Assembly: GCA_015680685.1 (NCBI GenBank)
Contig: MNCI01018185.1
Span: forward strand, 93,509-157,508
From: Gnetum montanum
Lineage: Eukaryota; Streptophyta; Gnetopsida; Gnetales; Gnetaceae
DNA length: 64,000 nucleotides
Direction of reading: 5' to 3'
The position numbers were made by a program, and so were the translations under genes. Below, piece by piece: positions 12,882 through 25,760 of this stretch; position 1 is the stretch's first letter, and each line of letters begins with the position of its first letter. The notes beneath the pieces are model-generated. The model had not been told where the DNA came from. It was given only the letters and a program-made list of their open reading frames with translations, and searched no databases.

Positions 12882-14060
12882 CTACATGTAGTTTGTCTTT
12901 AGATAGAAATGATTGACTAGATTGGTTAACTCATTTTGATTCATGTCAACTATTCTGAATGCTCCATTCCCATAGGCTCTAGTAACAAGGAAGGACCCTT
13001 CCCAGTTACCTGAGAATTTTTCCACATGCTTATAGATGACCTTGAGGACTAGGATCTCCCTCCTTGATCTTCGCATGGTCAAGTTATGGTGATGTTGTCA
13101 CTTCTACCTCTCTTGATAATGCTCTATGTGAGAAACCATTTGCATATGCTACTTCTCCATCAAATCCAAGGCTACCATCTGCAACTCCTTATTCTACTTG
13201 TCATTGATGAAGTCAGTCAAGGCTACTTGGAGTGATGGCACCTATAATTCAAGAGGTAAAGTAGCTTCAAAATCATAAACAAGGTTATAAGAAGTCATGC
13301 TAGTTTCCATGTGATAGGTTGTTCTATATCTCCATAGTGCATTGACAAGCCACTCTTGCCACTTTCACTTGCTATTTTTGAGCATCTTCTTGAGTAAGTT
13401 GATGATGGCCTTGTTACTTGCTTCCACTTGTCCATTGGCTTGAAGGTAGCAAGGTGATGAGAAAGAATGCTTAATGCCTAGGATATGATAGAAATCCTTG
13501 GTTTTTTGGCCCCTAAATTGAGGTCCATTTTCCATAACTATGATCATGGGTATGCCCAAATGAGCTACAATGTTATCTAGGATAAATTTGCAAACTTGTT
13601 TAGATGTGGTCTCCTTTAGGGATATAACCTCAACCCACTTGGTAAAGTATTCAGTTGTGATGATGATGAAGCTATGTCCTACAGAAGACTTAAGCGTTAT
13701 GGATCCAATGATATTCAATTACAATCATTGAAATGGCCATTTTATCTAGGTTATATGTAACTTAGTTGGTGATACATGTATCAGGTTGCTATATCGTTAG
13801 CATGTGTCATATCACTTAACCTTTTACAGGCAGTCATTCTCCATATGGAGCCAATAGTAGCCTAACCATCTAATCTTAGTAGCCATGGCTCTAGGTCCTA
13901 TATGTCCTCCACAAACACCCTTGTGAACCTCCTCTAGAACTATTTTGGCTTTAGTTTTACCTAAGCTCTTTAGGAGCATTCCATCATAAGATCACTGACA
14001 TAATGTGTTATCACCTATGATGACATACTGCTTCGATTACTTGCATATGACATCCATCTA
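12882..14060 (-). pseudogene. F integrase domain
   Basis: Minus-strand integrase of a Ty3/gypsy polyprotein, which would insert element DNA into the host genome. At about 13960-13800 there is a GVCGGHIGPRAM stretch followed by spaced cysteines, the HHCC zinc-binding N-terminus. At 13718-13365 the rve core includes EYFTKWVEV, ENGPQFRG and ANGQVEASNK, where the expected DNGTQF-type motif has E for D, a damaged catalytic position. At 13082-12882 the C-terminal part includes FSGNWEGSF and YGNGAFRIVD, as in the GPY/F-like module of plant elements. Stops separate these parts. It follows the second RNase H and precedes the 3' LTR, the normal order. Confidence 0.85.
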
Positions 14061-14075
14061 AGTAGTAGTTAGGCC

Positions 14076-14720
14076 TTATGAGAATTCACCATGCATAGGG
14101 TAAAATTTGATATCATCATGCCACTTCTTGGAAGAAGTAGTATGAATAATAGCCACAAAAGCATCCTCAGTGTTCTTTGTTATGGGAGTAGCATAGTCAA
14201 TGGTTACGATGGACAACTTGCTAAACACATTTGTCATCATACTAAGGGCTAGTGTTAAAATTGCATTAGCTATGGTGTTTTCATTTTGAGGTATGTGTTG
14301 GATATTAATGTCCATGAATTGTTGTAATAACTACTTTCCTAGGTCACAATAAGGTTGTAAGTGCTTAGATTTGCATGCATAGACTTCGAATACATGGTTA
14401 ACCATGAGTTATGAATCACCTTTGATGGCTAGGTGTCTAATTAGGTTATGATCTACCATTATCCCTCTTATCAAACCCTCATATTATGCTATGTTTTTGG
14501 TACATGGGAACCCAAAATGATAGGCAAAGGGTTGGATCTCACTAGTTGGGAATGTTTTGATGGCAACTACACTAGGTCCATGGGTGGTTGAAGCTTTGTC
14601 AAAGTTCATGACTACGTCATAATCCTTGGGTACTTAACTATGTTAATGTGTTCATCAGATAACTTAAGACCTATGGCTACTTGGTCATCAATAGGTAAAA
14701 TTATGAGTTGTACAACTAGA
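14076..14720 (-). pseudogene. F second RNase H (archaeal-type, aRNH)
   Basis: Minus-strand remnant of the additional RNase H that Tat-lineage elements carry between the first RNase H and the integrase. Readable parts include a stretch ending with an AEYEG-like helix near 14470, DS followed by LMVNHVFEVYACKSKHLQPY around 14400-14330, and at 14315-14076 MDINIQHIPQNENTIANA, which corresponds to the family motif IPRxxNxxADAL. The order and these motifs fit Tat aRNH; the ADA aspartate is changed (ANA). Stops interrupt it. The assignment of F to the Tat lineage rests largely on this domain. Confidence 0.7.
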
Positions 14721-14819
14721 GCTTAACCTTTTGTTAAGGATTGAAAGATGTAATTAAGAACAAACTTAGTGGTTATGGATTTTCATTGAGCTATCTAGCT
14801 ACTTTTGTAGATGTTGGTC

Positions 14820-15165
14820 GTTAGGGCTCTAAGTATGTTGTCCTTGCAAATTACATTGACTTAGCTTCTAAAGAGGTAGTGTATCCATTTCTTTAAAGAG
14901 AAGACTAGTGCTAGAAAATACTTCTCCACTTTAGTGTATTAGGTTTTATGAACTACCAATGCATGGCTAAGGTAGTATACATGTAGTTCTACTTTGTCAT
15001 CATGCTTTTGACAGAGTAGAGAGGCAATGGATGTATCAAACACGGTGAGATAAATGTAAAATAGTTTACCCTCTTGTAGAGGATAGATTGTTGGTAGCTG
15101 TGTCAACTCTTGCTTAAGGTTTCAAAGGCCTCTTGGCATTGAGCCATCCACTCATAGTGAACTCC
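14820..15165 (-). pseudogene. F first RNase H domain
   Basis: Minus-strand segment after the RT connection. It reads EAFETLKQELTQLPTIYP and KLFYIYLTVFDTSIASLL, then VYYLSHALVVHKT and LALVFSLKKW. These match the gypsy RNase H, in which the LYL(A/S)-like strand is followed by a YxSxxL phrase and an ExxxLAxVxAxxK helix. The domain would degrade RNA in the RNA/DNA hybrid. At least one stop is present. Confidence 0.75.
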
Positions 15166-16330
15166 TTGCTTAAGGAAGTGTTTCATGGGCTATAACTTAT
15201 TCATAAGCCTAGTGATAAACCTATGAATAAACTATAATCTACCTTGTAATCCCCAAAGCTCTTTAAGGTTGGAAAGTGATACTAATTTGGATATGGCCTT
15301 AACCTTATTAGGATCTACATGTATCCCTACTTCAGAGACTACAAAGCCAAGCATCTTACTAGTCTTGACATTGAAGACACTCTTCTTAGGATTGAGCCTA
15401 AGCTTGTATTTGAGGCATCATTTAAGCATAAGATCTAGGTCATTAGCATGGTCATCAACTATCTAAGACTTCATGGCTATGTCATCTATGTAATCATTAA
15501 GAAAACCTAACATGTAATCACTAAAGATATAGGTCATGACTCTATGGTATGTTTCTTTGGCATTCTTAGGGCCAAAGGGCATCATGGTATAACAAAAAGT
15601 ACCCCATGGGGTCATAAAGGTCATGCTAAGTTGATGCTTTGGGTTGATCCTAATTTTGTTATATTCCAAGAATCCATCCATAAAGGACAACAGGGCATGT
15701 CTAGCTATAGTATCGTTAAGTTGATCAATACTAGGCAAAGGTAAGTCATTCTTGATGGTTGCTTTATTTAGGTATCAAAAGTAAATGCAAATATGGATAC
15801 TCTCATTTTTCTTAGGGACTACCACTATGTTGGATACCCACTCTACATAATCAATAGCCCTAATGAACCTTCTTTGTAGAGCTATGAGGTTTCATTGCGA
15901 ACTGCCAAGGCCAAATTAGGTCTAATCTTGCACACTTTTTACTTAACTAGTCTAATGATAGGGTCCAATATGATGTGCTAGACTAGACATGGGTCTTGGC
16001 CTGGCATATCTCCATATAACTAGGAAAATGCCTTAATGTTTTTTTGTAAGGCTTTGGTGATATCTTGGGCATATTGAGACTCTAATGAGGAACTTAGTTT
16101 AAGGGTTTTCTCCTCACCATTGTGTGTTTTGATAGGAAACTCAACTAGAGAGTCTTCACTTATGTCTTCTACTTCTAATTCAAGGGTTTTGACTAGGTTT
16201 TTAGGCCATTCAAGTAGTTTCTCTATTGAGGCTATGTGGTCTACAAGACTCTTAGGCTTAAGATCTAGGTAATCAGGGTCAATAAACCATTTAATATCTC
16301 TATGAAGTCCATGTAGACACAAAGGAAAAC
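15166..16330 (-). pseudogene. F reverse transcriptase domain
   Basis: Minus-strand RT of a gypsy-type polyprotein. At 16322-16020 lies the pre-RT linker (WFIDPDYLDLKPKSL, LLEWPKNLVKTLELE). At 15738-15463 is the palm core: SFMDGFLEYNKIRI (consensus DGxSGYNQI), TFMTPWGTFCYTMMPFG and NDYIDDIAMKS, where YIDD is the usual gypsy variant of the catalytic YxDD box. After 15463 come the thumb and connection with LRLNPKKSVF and LGFVVSEVGI. The catalytic box remains readable but stops upstream and downstream prevent expression. The pre-RT linker ends near 16330, and unrelated sequence then separates it from the protease at 26.7 kb, whereas the two are adjacent in normal elements. Confidence 0.9.
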
Positions 16331-16569
16331 TGAATTGCTCCTAGGTACTCATACTTTGATCCTACATGTCAACCAAAAGCATATTAAGTGGCACCTAGGT
16401 AAAAGTGAATACATAATGTTAAAATGCCATAAAAAACATACAAATCTAATGTAATCAAGGCCATCCAAGGTCATTAGTGAGATAAGGTCAAAGTGCAATA
16501 GAGGCAAAAAAAGATCAAGTGAAGGTAAAACTAGGTCAAGCATAAGAAATAAGACTATAAATTATTAAT

Positions 16570-16965
16570 GAAGGTCACAATTTTGCTAGTTTAAGGGCTT
16601 AGTGGGTCATGATGCTAATTTAAGGCCTTAGCAGGCCATGATGCTAATTTAAGGCCTAAGTGAGCCTATTATATGGTGTTAAATGGTGGTTAGTAAAGGT
16701 CAACCTCCACTATTTGATACCATTTAAAGGCAAATAGAGCTATAATAAGACAAAATATGAACACATAAGGTTCTATAATGGCCATAGAAAGTTAACAAGG
16801 TTAACAAGGCAACATAAGTCCAAAAACAAGCCAAAACATCACGTAATAATGCAAAAATCAAGCAAAACTAGTTATATATGGTAAAATTAGGTTAATATAG
16901 GCAATAAATGATTAGGTTTTTGCTAGTATTAGGCTTTAGTGGGCCATGTTTTGAGGCTACAAGGC
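16570..16965. repeat. Tandem and dispersed repeats of about 30 bp with GGCC cores, RT side of the insert
   Basis: 16570-16700 contains at least three units of the form CTAATTTAAGGCCTTAG(C)AGGCCATGATG, and a further degenerate copy lies near 16920-16965. Each unit carries palindromic GGCC and AGGCCT words. Related units lie on the other side of the insert at 26085-26215 and near the 3' LTR at 12765-12860. Confidence 0.65.
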
Positions 16966-17029
16966 TATTAGGTAAGTTTAGGCAACAATTAGGGCTATTT
17001 CTAGGCTCTTTAGACCTAAAAATCAAGTG

Positions 17030-20000
17030 TTTTGAGCCTTCCACATTGGTCTTAGTGTGGAAATAGGGACCCTTAGTATGATAACTAAGGAAAATAGGTT
17101 TTGGGATGCTTACAGGCCTAGAATTAAGGTTCTAGGTCCTTCCTAATGTAGCGTAGGTTCATATCCCTCAAAATTGAGCACTTTGGAGGTCTATAAAGGC
17201 CAAAACTAGGTTCTAAAGCCTTCTCCCCTTGTTTCCATGCTAGCTAGCATGGAAAAGATAAGTTTTAGCATGGAGAACTAAAATCAAATAAAAAATGAGG
17301 TTAAATGTGGTCAAACAGGTAGTTGGACTCCAAATCAAGAACTTGTGCATCTCCTAGCTTCATTTTGAGGCCATTTTGAGCATCAATTGTTGTCAAAATA
17401 ACTTCCATCCCTTTTTCCATACTGGGCATAGTATCTTTAGCATTTGAAAATAAGGGGACACTTATTTTATGAATTTAAATTAATTTTTGGGGTACTTTGA
17501 CTAGGTTTCTAGGCTATAGGGTTGTAGACTTTGATTCTGCAAGTTTCTAGCTAATTTTTGACATGTTTGAAGTCTATTTAAGGGTACTTAAGGTGTTACC
17601 AAATGTTTGCACATTGGGAGAGTTACTCCAGCATGGAGGAAAGGGGGGAATAAATTTTTGAGGTTGAAATGAGATCAGGTAAGCAAAATCTTGAGGCTAT
17701 GAGGTCTTGGGCTTTTTCGATGTAGATCTTTGGCTTTTGGGAGTGTTATCTTAATTCCAAAAGTGGAAAAGTACCTTTTCCCCCCTTGTTTCCATGGTAG
17801 GGAAGTTACTCTAGTGTGGAAGAACTAATAATCCTAGATCTAGACCAATTTATATCACAAGTGACTATGCATGTTAGCTCCTAGAGTTGCTAGGGTTAAG
17901 GGCTATGGATCCATGTCAAAATTTAGCAATTTTGGACATTCCTAAGTGGTTTTTTTTACCTTTCCCTCTTTTTCCTCATTAGGATTGAGAACTAATCATG
18001 AAAAAGCAGGGTAAACCATGTTTTAGCCATTTGGGATAAGCTTTGTAAAGTTTAAGGGATCCACTGGCTGCTGCCAGGATTCTAGAGTGCATGAAAGATC
18101 ATTTAATGTCATTCTAAGATGTTTAGGAGTTTAAAATAAGTCTTCCCTTGCATTTTCACAATAAAAAATACCATTATTAGTGTGGAAAAATGGATCCCTA
18201 GTGTGGAAGAATCATGGAACTCAGATCTAGATAAATTTTAACCTTAATTGACTATGCATGTTAGCCTTCAGGGTTACTGAGGTCAAGGACTAGGGTTTGA
18301 TGGCAAATTTTGGCCATTTTGAATATTTATAAGAACTTTTGGGCTTCCCATTATTTACATTCTAGGAATGGGATTCTTATTATGGAAAACTAGGGGAATC
18401 AAGTTTTGACCTTCTACCATTAGTTTCTTAAAGTTTGAAGGCTCCAAACAATGTTGGTAGGATCCTAGAGCACATGCAAGTTCAGTTAATGTTATTATTA
18501 GGTAGTTATGGATTCCAAATGGGTATTCCAATTAATTTCCATGCTAAGAAACATCAATGGGGGTATTCCCAGTGTGGAGACAACATAAAACTCAGATCTA
18601 GCCTAGTTTTATCTTCAATAGATCATGCATGTAAGCCTTGAGCATGGCCAGGGTCGAAAGCTATGGTTTCGAGGTAAAACTGGTTAGTTTATAGGGTTTT
18701 CAAATATTTTTAAGCTTATCCCTATTTTTCCACACTAGTGATAGCATGCCTATCATGGAAAAATGGGGAGAAATATATTTTTATCTTTTTGCATCATTTT
18801 CGATCATGCATGTAGGTCATTGAGGTTGGTAGTGATGATGGTTAATGTTTGGTGTTGAAATTTTGCTATCCTGAAGGTTGATGAGTGGGTTTTTGGCTTT
18901 TCCACATTTTTCCACACTAGGGATTACATGATCTATGTGGAAAATCATACAAAAATATTTTTGATAATTTTTGATCACTTTCAATCATGCATGTATGCTT
19001 CCAAGGTTGTTGGTGCTAACTAGTAACATCTGTTATCGAAATTTGGATGGTTCAAGGGTCACTAGGTATTATTTGGGCTTCCCCCATTTTTTCCACACTA
19101 GAGATTCCATGCTAATGTGGAAAATTTTGGGAAAATATTTTTAATCATTTTTTATTACTTTTGGTCATGCATCCATGCTCCTAAGGTTACTAGTGTTAAC
19201 TGTTGCAACTTGATGTTAAAGTTTGGTTGTTTCAAGGGTCATTAGGTAATTTTTGGGCTTTTACAAATTTTTCCACATTAGGGCTTTCATGCTTAGTGTG
19301 GAAAATTTGGGGGAAATATTTTTAATCATTTTTTGTAACTTTTGGTCATGCATGTAGGCTTCCAAGGTTATTGGTGTTAACTGCTAACATTTGTTGTTAA
19401 AATTTGGCTATTTCAAGGATCACTAGGAATTTATTAGGATTTCCTAAATTTTTCCATGCTAGGGTTTTCATGCTTAGTGTGAAAAATTTAGAGAAAATAT
19501 TTTTGAACATTTTTTATCACTTTCAGCCATGCATGCATGCTTCTAAGATTCCTAGTGTCGACTGCTACCACCAAGTATTAAAATTTGGCTATTTGAATAG
19601 TCATCAAGTACTTTTTTGGCTTCCCCCACTTTTTCCATGCTAAATATTTCATTCTTACTCTGGGAAATTTGTGGGAAAGCCTTTTGGACCTTTTATGATT
19701 AATCTGGCTATGCATGAGTGTCCATAGGGTTGCTAGGGTTGGCCATTAGTGCATAAGGTTAAGATCTAATTGTTTTGGAGGCTGTGAGGAGGTTTTCAAG
19801 AGTTTTCCTTTTTTTTTCACACTAAGTGTGGAAGGTTCAACATGAAAGAAATCTACCCTAATCAAGAAAGTTATATCTAGGCTAGATTGAATGCCAATCG
19901 ACCATGCATTTTAACCTCTAGGGTTGCTAGCGTTGATGGTTAATGTTGGATGTCAATATTTGATAATTTGAATGCTCCTAAGTGCTTCATATAATCCTCC

Positions 20001-20610
20001 CCTTTCTTTCCATGCTAGGCATGGTGGATCTAGCTTGGATGAAGGGGGGATGATAGTTTTGTGATATATTTAACTATTTTTGGGGCTTTTAGAACCTCTA
20101 GAGGATTCTGGTAGGGTCTAGGGGTCACTAGGCATTAAGAAATGGGCATTAGGTTATTTTTGTCTTCCCCCCATCTATCCACATTGAGGATGAGAGGCTC
20201 ATCCTAGAAGAAGCCTTCCCCAGCATGGAAAACACCAAATCCTATATTTTGATGAGTTTTAACTATGTCTAATGGGATTTCGAGGCTATCAAAGATGCTT
20301 GGAGGGATTCTAGATCATGTGAGGTCCATTTTGAGATCAAAATTATGTTTGATGAGTGTTGAGAGGTAAGAGAAAGTGTTACCCCCCTTCTTCCATGATA
20401 GGCACTAGTGCCCTAGTGTGGAAATCCATGGTGTTTAGCCTTGCTCATGTGTTTCCACTTTTAAAAACCCGAGGTTGAAAAAGGTAGGTTTGGGTTACCA
20501 AAAATACCAATATATTTGCAATTCCAATATTTTAGTAAAATAATAGGCATGTTTTCACACCAGGCATGGTATTCCTAGAGTGGATCATGGGGTTAAGATT
20601 GCCATAATAT
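17030..20610. repeat. Satellite array of about 181 bp units, each with a hairpin
   Basis: The phrase TCATGCATGTAGG recurs at 18624, 18805, 18986, 19166, 19347, 19528 and 19708, a spacing of 180-181 bp, with more diverged units on both sides. Each unit contains an inverted repeat: an arm TTTTTCCACACTAG, a loop of about 10-13 nt including CATGCT, and an arm CTTAGTGTGGAAAA (for example 19259-19300 and 19096-19138). Units differ by many substitutions. Tat/Ogre elements are known to carry tandem repeats in untranslated regions. Here the array lies between F's RT and the antisense gene relic, and its hairpin arm resembles the repeats in F's own LTRs. Confidence 0.85.
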
Positions 20611-20929
20611 TTTAACAGTCAAAATTGGAAAAAATCTCAACGTTGATGCAAGTTTTGGTGAAGAATGAAGGCATAAGGTGGGGTCCATAATGTCAAATTT
20701 TAAAATTTTGAAAAGTGAATTTGTTTCCCATCCAAAACCAACATGAACTAGACTTGCCCCCCTTACAGTTCAATGCACTTATAGTTATGGTGCACTAAAT
20801 TGGAAGTTGAGGTTTCAAGGTGTGTATTTAGGTTTTAGATGAGTTTTATATATTAAATTTTGCAACGTTTCACCATAATTTTTATTATACATCAACATTG
20901 CATTGGAGGAGAGCTTTGGTAGAGGTTCT

Positions 20930-23900
20930 TGTGGTGGTAAGGATCAATTCTTAGCATGGGAGCCTCCCATCTTCCTCATAGCCATCATTGGCCTCTCATC
21001 CTTCTTCAGTTTTCAACCATTTCCAATGTTGAGCCTACCATGGTGCCAAAACAATGAGGGGGAAACAGTTGAAATAAACTAATTCAAAAGATGGATGAAT
21101 GTTCTTAGGAGTTAGAAGAATTTCCTAGGCCTAGCTGCATTAATACTTCTTCTATTACTACTCCAACGTAGGCATTTCTACCTATTTTGCCTTTTTTCTA
21201 AGGTTTCTCAAGTTTTATTTTCTATGTGTTAGGGCATTTTTTTCTCAATCTACTCTTGTGGAGGGATTAAAATGAAATTTTAATGAAATTCCACCTTTTA
21301 TTTTGGCTACTGTATGCAGATCTATAGTTGTTTCATTGCTTTAGCTTTTGTAGACTTGTTTTTAAAAATAGGACTTGTTGTTTCATGCTTTTTTTCCAAA
21401 ATTTTTGGGTATGGTTGTTTTTCTAAATCTAGCCATTGGGATTTGTTACAATTAAATTTTAACAAAATCCTACCCCATTATTTTAGTTTGAATTTTAATT
21501 AGTTTCAATGATTTTGACTATTTCAATTACTTCCATGGCTATATGAAATCTAGGTTTTGAGATTTTTGAAGTTTTCATACGCAAAGTTGTATTTTTTTTC
21601 TTGGTATAATGGTTGCACATTTATAAAATTAAAGGTTATGGGTTTGTAGCCCTTTTTTAAATCTTTTTGAAGTTTAGATGTTTTTTCTAAACATATTCTT
21701 ACTTTGTTTATATTTGTGCATAATGTAAATGCTATTTTTAAAATTTATGCATAATTTGCACTTTTTTTCCAAGTTCATGCATAACTATAGATGTAATTTC
21801 TAAATTTATGCATAATTTAGGCTAATACTTAGTGTTAGATATAATGTTTTGGCTATAAAGGCTATAAAATATGGTAACAATGCTTTTATGGAATTTCTTA
21901 GGCTAATTTAGATAAACATCTAAGAGCTTTTTACAGAGGCTCATTTCACCTCTAACTTAGGAAGTTTTTTCTAAATTTGTTAAGAAATTCCAATTGCTCA
22001 TGATGCAAGGTTATCCAGGGTTGTAATAATGTTTTCATATGGAATTACTTAGAATAATTAGAAAAATACCTTAGAGCTTTTTACAAAGGCTAATTTTACC
22101 TCCAACTAGATGTTTTGTGTAAGCTTGTTAAGTAATTTCAATTGGCTATAATGTTTTTGTGTTTTGCTTCATGCAGGGTCTTCTTAAGGCCTGTTCTCAT
22201 GATAGTGGAGCTAGTTGGTATCTTGTGCTACATTGGCCATCCCAAGACCAACACTCCACCACATGACATGCCTCTTGGAAACTGTTGTTATGGTTCTAGC
22301 ATAGGATAAGGGACCTCCTTTCCTACCTCCTTAGGGACTTTAGTGTGATGCTATGGTTACACTTATTTGTGAATGTAGATAGGGTTTTTGTGGAGACCTT
22401 GTTGCTTTGGGCATTTGTCCTAATTGCTAGATATATTACTAACAATATGCTTCCCAAGACTGTAGGAAGACTAGCAGATGTCATAAGTCCACATTTCCTT
22501 TCAAAGATTTGGATGATGCTAGAGTATAGTTAGTATACTATTGATAATACTTTGATGGTGCTGCATAGAGCCCACACATTATTATATAACCCATCTAACA
22601 CCATGTACCTTCTATAGGGATAAACATGGTTATTGTAATGCTTTTATGATTTTGGTTTGATTACCTTCCCTGACATCATTGATTTTACAACTTCTTGTAG
22701 GTACAAGGGCAATGATCAAGGCTTGATCATCAATGATTAATGATCAAACTAATTTGGATGAATTCACCAAGAGTCCTCAAATTAGAACTACTATGTATCA
22801 ATAGTTAAGAGGGGACTTTGCTAAATATGCTACTAAGTTTAACAATGTATACAAAAAGTGTAAGAATGATAGGATGATGCACAAATAGTGGTATATTTTG
22901 ATAGCACTAATCAGATTCTTGTAGTTGGGACCTCCACACTACAACTAGAAAAGAAAAGGAAAATGTAAAGGCTATAACTACTAGTGTTTTTATGGTTATA
23001 ACTTTGAGTGTTCTATTACTTTTCTTAATCATTGAAATTACTCATATTGATGCTAAAATTTGGTTATTACTTCATAATATCTTTCACCTTGGTTGATGTC
23101 ACTATACTAGTTTCAGGTTCACATCATGAGAATACCCTCATCCTAAAGTTTGGTGAAGTGATATAAGCACAAGAGTGGCTAAAGGGATAGTGGTCTAGAT
23201 GTGTTCAAGTAAACATCTAGCATGTAGATTTGCTCAATGTGATCATGGAACCTATCCCTTTCATTCTTGTTGTAGAGTTGTTGCATGTTATTGAATCCTT
23301 CAATGAGAAGGTTGGTCTTTTTAGCCCCATCATCTGAGGTGTAAAGGTGAACATGGACGTAGGTTCTAGCCTCTTTTACAACTTGTTTAGTGTCCCTACT
23401 AACAAGACAAAGGTTCCTACCATGATAATAAGGGAATCAGGCCATCACGAGGAAGTTTTAAAGTGGCTTGGTGTCAACATGGTCCACTCTAGAATTTCTA
23501 TGGATAGCTTCATAAACCATGATGTAAAGGAATCATGTCCTTTATTTAGGTCTCATGCATTTCCAAAATTGCTATCACAAAAGAAGGTAATTGGACTAGC
23601 ATAGAGATGGACCTTTAAGAAGGTCTTGATGGAGGGCATCAGATTTGATTGGGTGGCTACTTTGGCTTCTAAGATTTAAGAAGAGATCCTTAGACTCTGT
23701 GTTGACACCTCTACGACAATTCATATACAATTTTCATTTTTTTCAGGTTATCTGAAAAGGTTTGAAGATTTCCTAGTGGTGTATAGGAATGGGCAATGGG
23801 TTTCCCAAGATTCAAGCTAACTTTCTAGGCCTTGGATAGAGAACATTTATCAAACAATGCAATCCTAGAACCCACTAGAAGGGATGGATCATATGTTATC

Positions 23901-25760
23901 CATCACCACCAACAATCTCAAGGTTAGGTAGTATGAGTCTCCTACTGATGATGATAAGCCCCTCTTATTTCCTGCTAGTGTCTAGGATGCTAGATGATGA
24001 TGCATGAAGGTCAAAGGGATAGCTAGGAAGAAACTCAAGAGGCCTATGAAGGAAGCACCCCCAACATCAAATTAGCCTACCTTGAAGAAACTTAATTTTA
24101 AGCTTAAGCCATCCCAGTAGGTAGTCATAGGTATGCTTTGTTTAAATTTGGCTTTTTCATTTTTTAAAACTTTATGGCTACTTTATGGTTTCATGTGTTA
24201 AACTATTTTCTATGTGCTATGGTTGTAGATAATCATCAAGTTATAGTGGCCTAAGCTACTACATAGGCAAAGAAAAGGTGTGTAGAAAAGGTGCTCCTAA
24301 AGCAACCTATGGTTGAAGGATTTGTTAATGCAAGTTTAGATGATTTAGATACCTTTTTTGGTGAGGTGGTACCAGGTATTTCTCCCATCATTATCTTAGA
24401 GGAGGAAAAGGAGGAGGATCTAGGTATGCCTATGCCTTAACATTTTTATCATATCTCATTGGTTATCTTTGGCTATCATCCTAACATTTCAATGATTATT
24501 ATGCTTACAATAGTTCTTGAGCTACCAACATAAGCTCCCATCCCTAGGTTTCATGTGAAACCATGGGTAGAGACTCTATACAAAGTGGAGTTCCTACATG
24601 AGATGGCTAAGGACATCATCGATCTATTGCATTAGGTCATGCCTGAGATAGGTAAGGATTTCATTTTATGTTCTTCAGTCATGGGCTTTACTTGCATTAT
24701 GGCTATCTTAGGTTTTATATTATGATTGTATTTTTTGCTTCTTTAGTACCCTCCATGGAGTGGGACCCTAGTAAAGATATGGAGATAGACTCCTTACCTA
24801 AGCTTCCTTCTGATGTGTCTAGTGTACCCATGAAGTTATATGAGACTACTACTAATTTAGTGATATTGTGCACAAAAAATTCATGGGAGATATAGAGGTT
24901 TAATGAATCCCTATGGGAGGAAGTTGTGGCCTTAAGAAAAAAGACTTAAAGATAGGAGGACACAACTAGAGATCTTCAAGACTATAAAGCCTTTGTGGAA
25001 GCCCAAGTGGCTAACTCAAGGGGAGTTACAGACTAAGAAGATCATGTGGGCTTACTACTAGCCTGTTATTTAGGAAAAAGTAGTAGTCCTACGGGACATG
25101 GCAAAATAATGTATGTAGATGGAAGTCATCTTCCAAAAGGTTAAGGACTATAAGGATCATTTTGCTTAGGTCTTGGAGTGGGACAAGATACAAAAGGCCT
25201 ACAAGCATCAGTATAAGGTCAATCATGGGGCCTACTTAAAGGGGCTTACAAAAGAGTCAATCGAACAACACAAGAGAGAGCTATTCATTTAAGGGATCTA
25301 TGTAAAGAGTTCTTATCAATTTTTTGAAAGTACTCTCAAGGTGGAGTAATCCCCTACTCTTCAAATCACCATGGTTGTAGGTGAGACCTCTACAATTGTT
25401 ACTACTCATGAGCCTCTTACTTGGAATCTTATAGATAGGTTCAACATTCTTTCTAGTGTTGATATTAGGGATTTTGACAAGGTCTACATGATAGAGGACC
25501 AAATCCTCCATTTTTTGGAGGAAGGCCTTACCCATCTACCCCCAAAAGTAATGGATCCAAAATCTCCACTAGTTTGATATATTTTATGTTTTAGTCTTTG
25601 TTTTAAGTTATGATTTCAGCTGTAGGTTACTAACTGAATATATGTTGTTACATTTTAGGCCTCAAGAGACATTGGTGACCTTAGTGGTAAGGGTGGGAAT
25701 GACCCACCACTTCCTCCTCCAGATGCCACTCAATAGCCTCCTTCAATTTAGCTTGTTGGC
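20930..25760 (+). pseudogene. Unrecognised plus-strand gene relic with intron-like spacers, antisense to F
   Basis: Coding-like blocks alternate with T-rich spacers that end in pyrimidine-tract-CAG or TAG. Candidate 3' splice sites lie near 22176 (CATGCAG), 22700 (CTTGTAG), 23118 (GTTTCAG), 23746 (TTTTTCAG), 24229 (GTTGTAG), 24511 (CAATAG), 24747 (CTTTAG) and 25660 (TTTTAG). Candidate 5' sites are GGTATGC near 24130 and 24422 and GGTAAGG near 24652. Readable blocks include 22345-22533 (ARYITNNMLPKTVGRLADV), about 22735-22920, 23347-23604, a basic patch with DDDKPLLFP near 23945-24075, and a possible coiled coil at 24880-25330. Extra ORFs in antisense orientation are reported for Tat-type elements, and some carry a plant mobile domain, but I cannot show that domain here. 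It may be a captured host gene or an accessory gene of the element. Stops lie in most blocks. Confidence 0.5.

Noticed and set aside
22345-22533. Plant mobile domain in the antisense gene relic
   Set aside because: It would fit known Tat biology, but I could not recognise diagnostic motifs, so the block is left unnamed.
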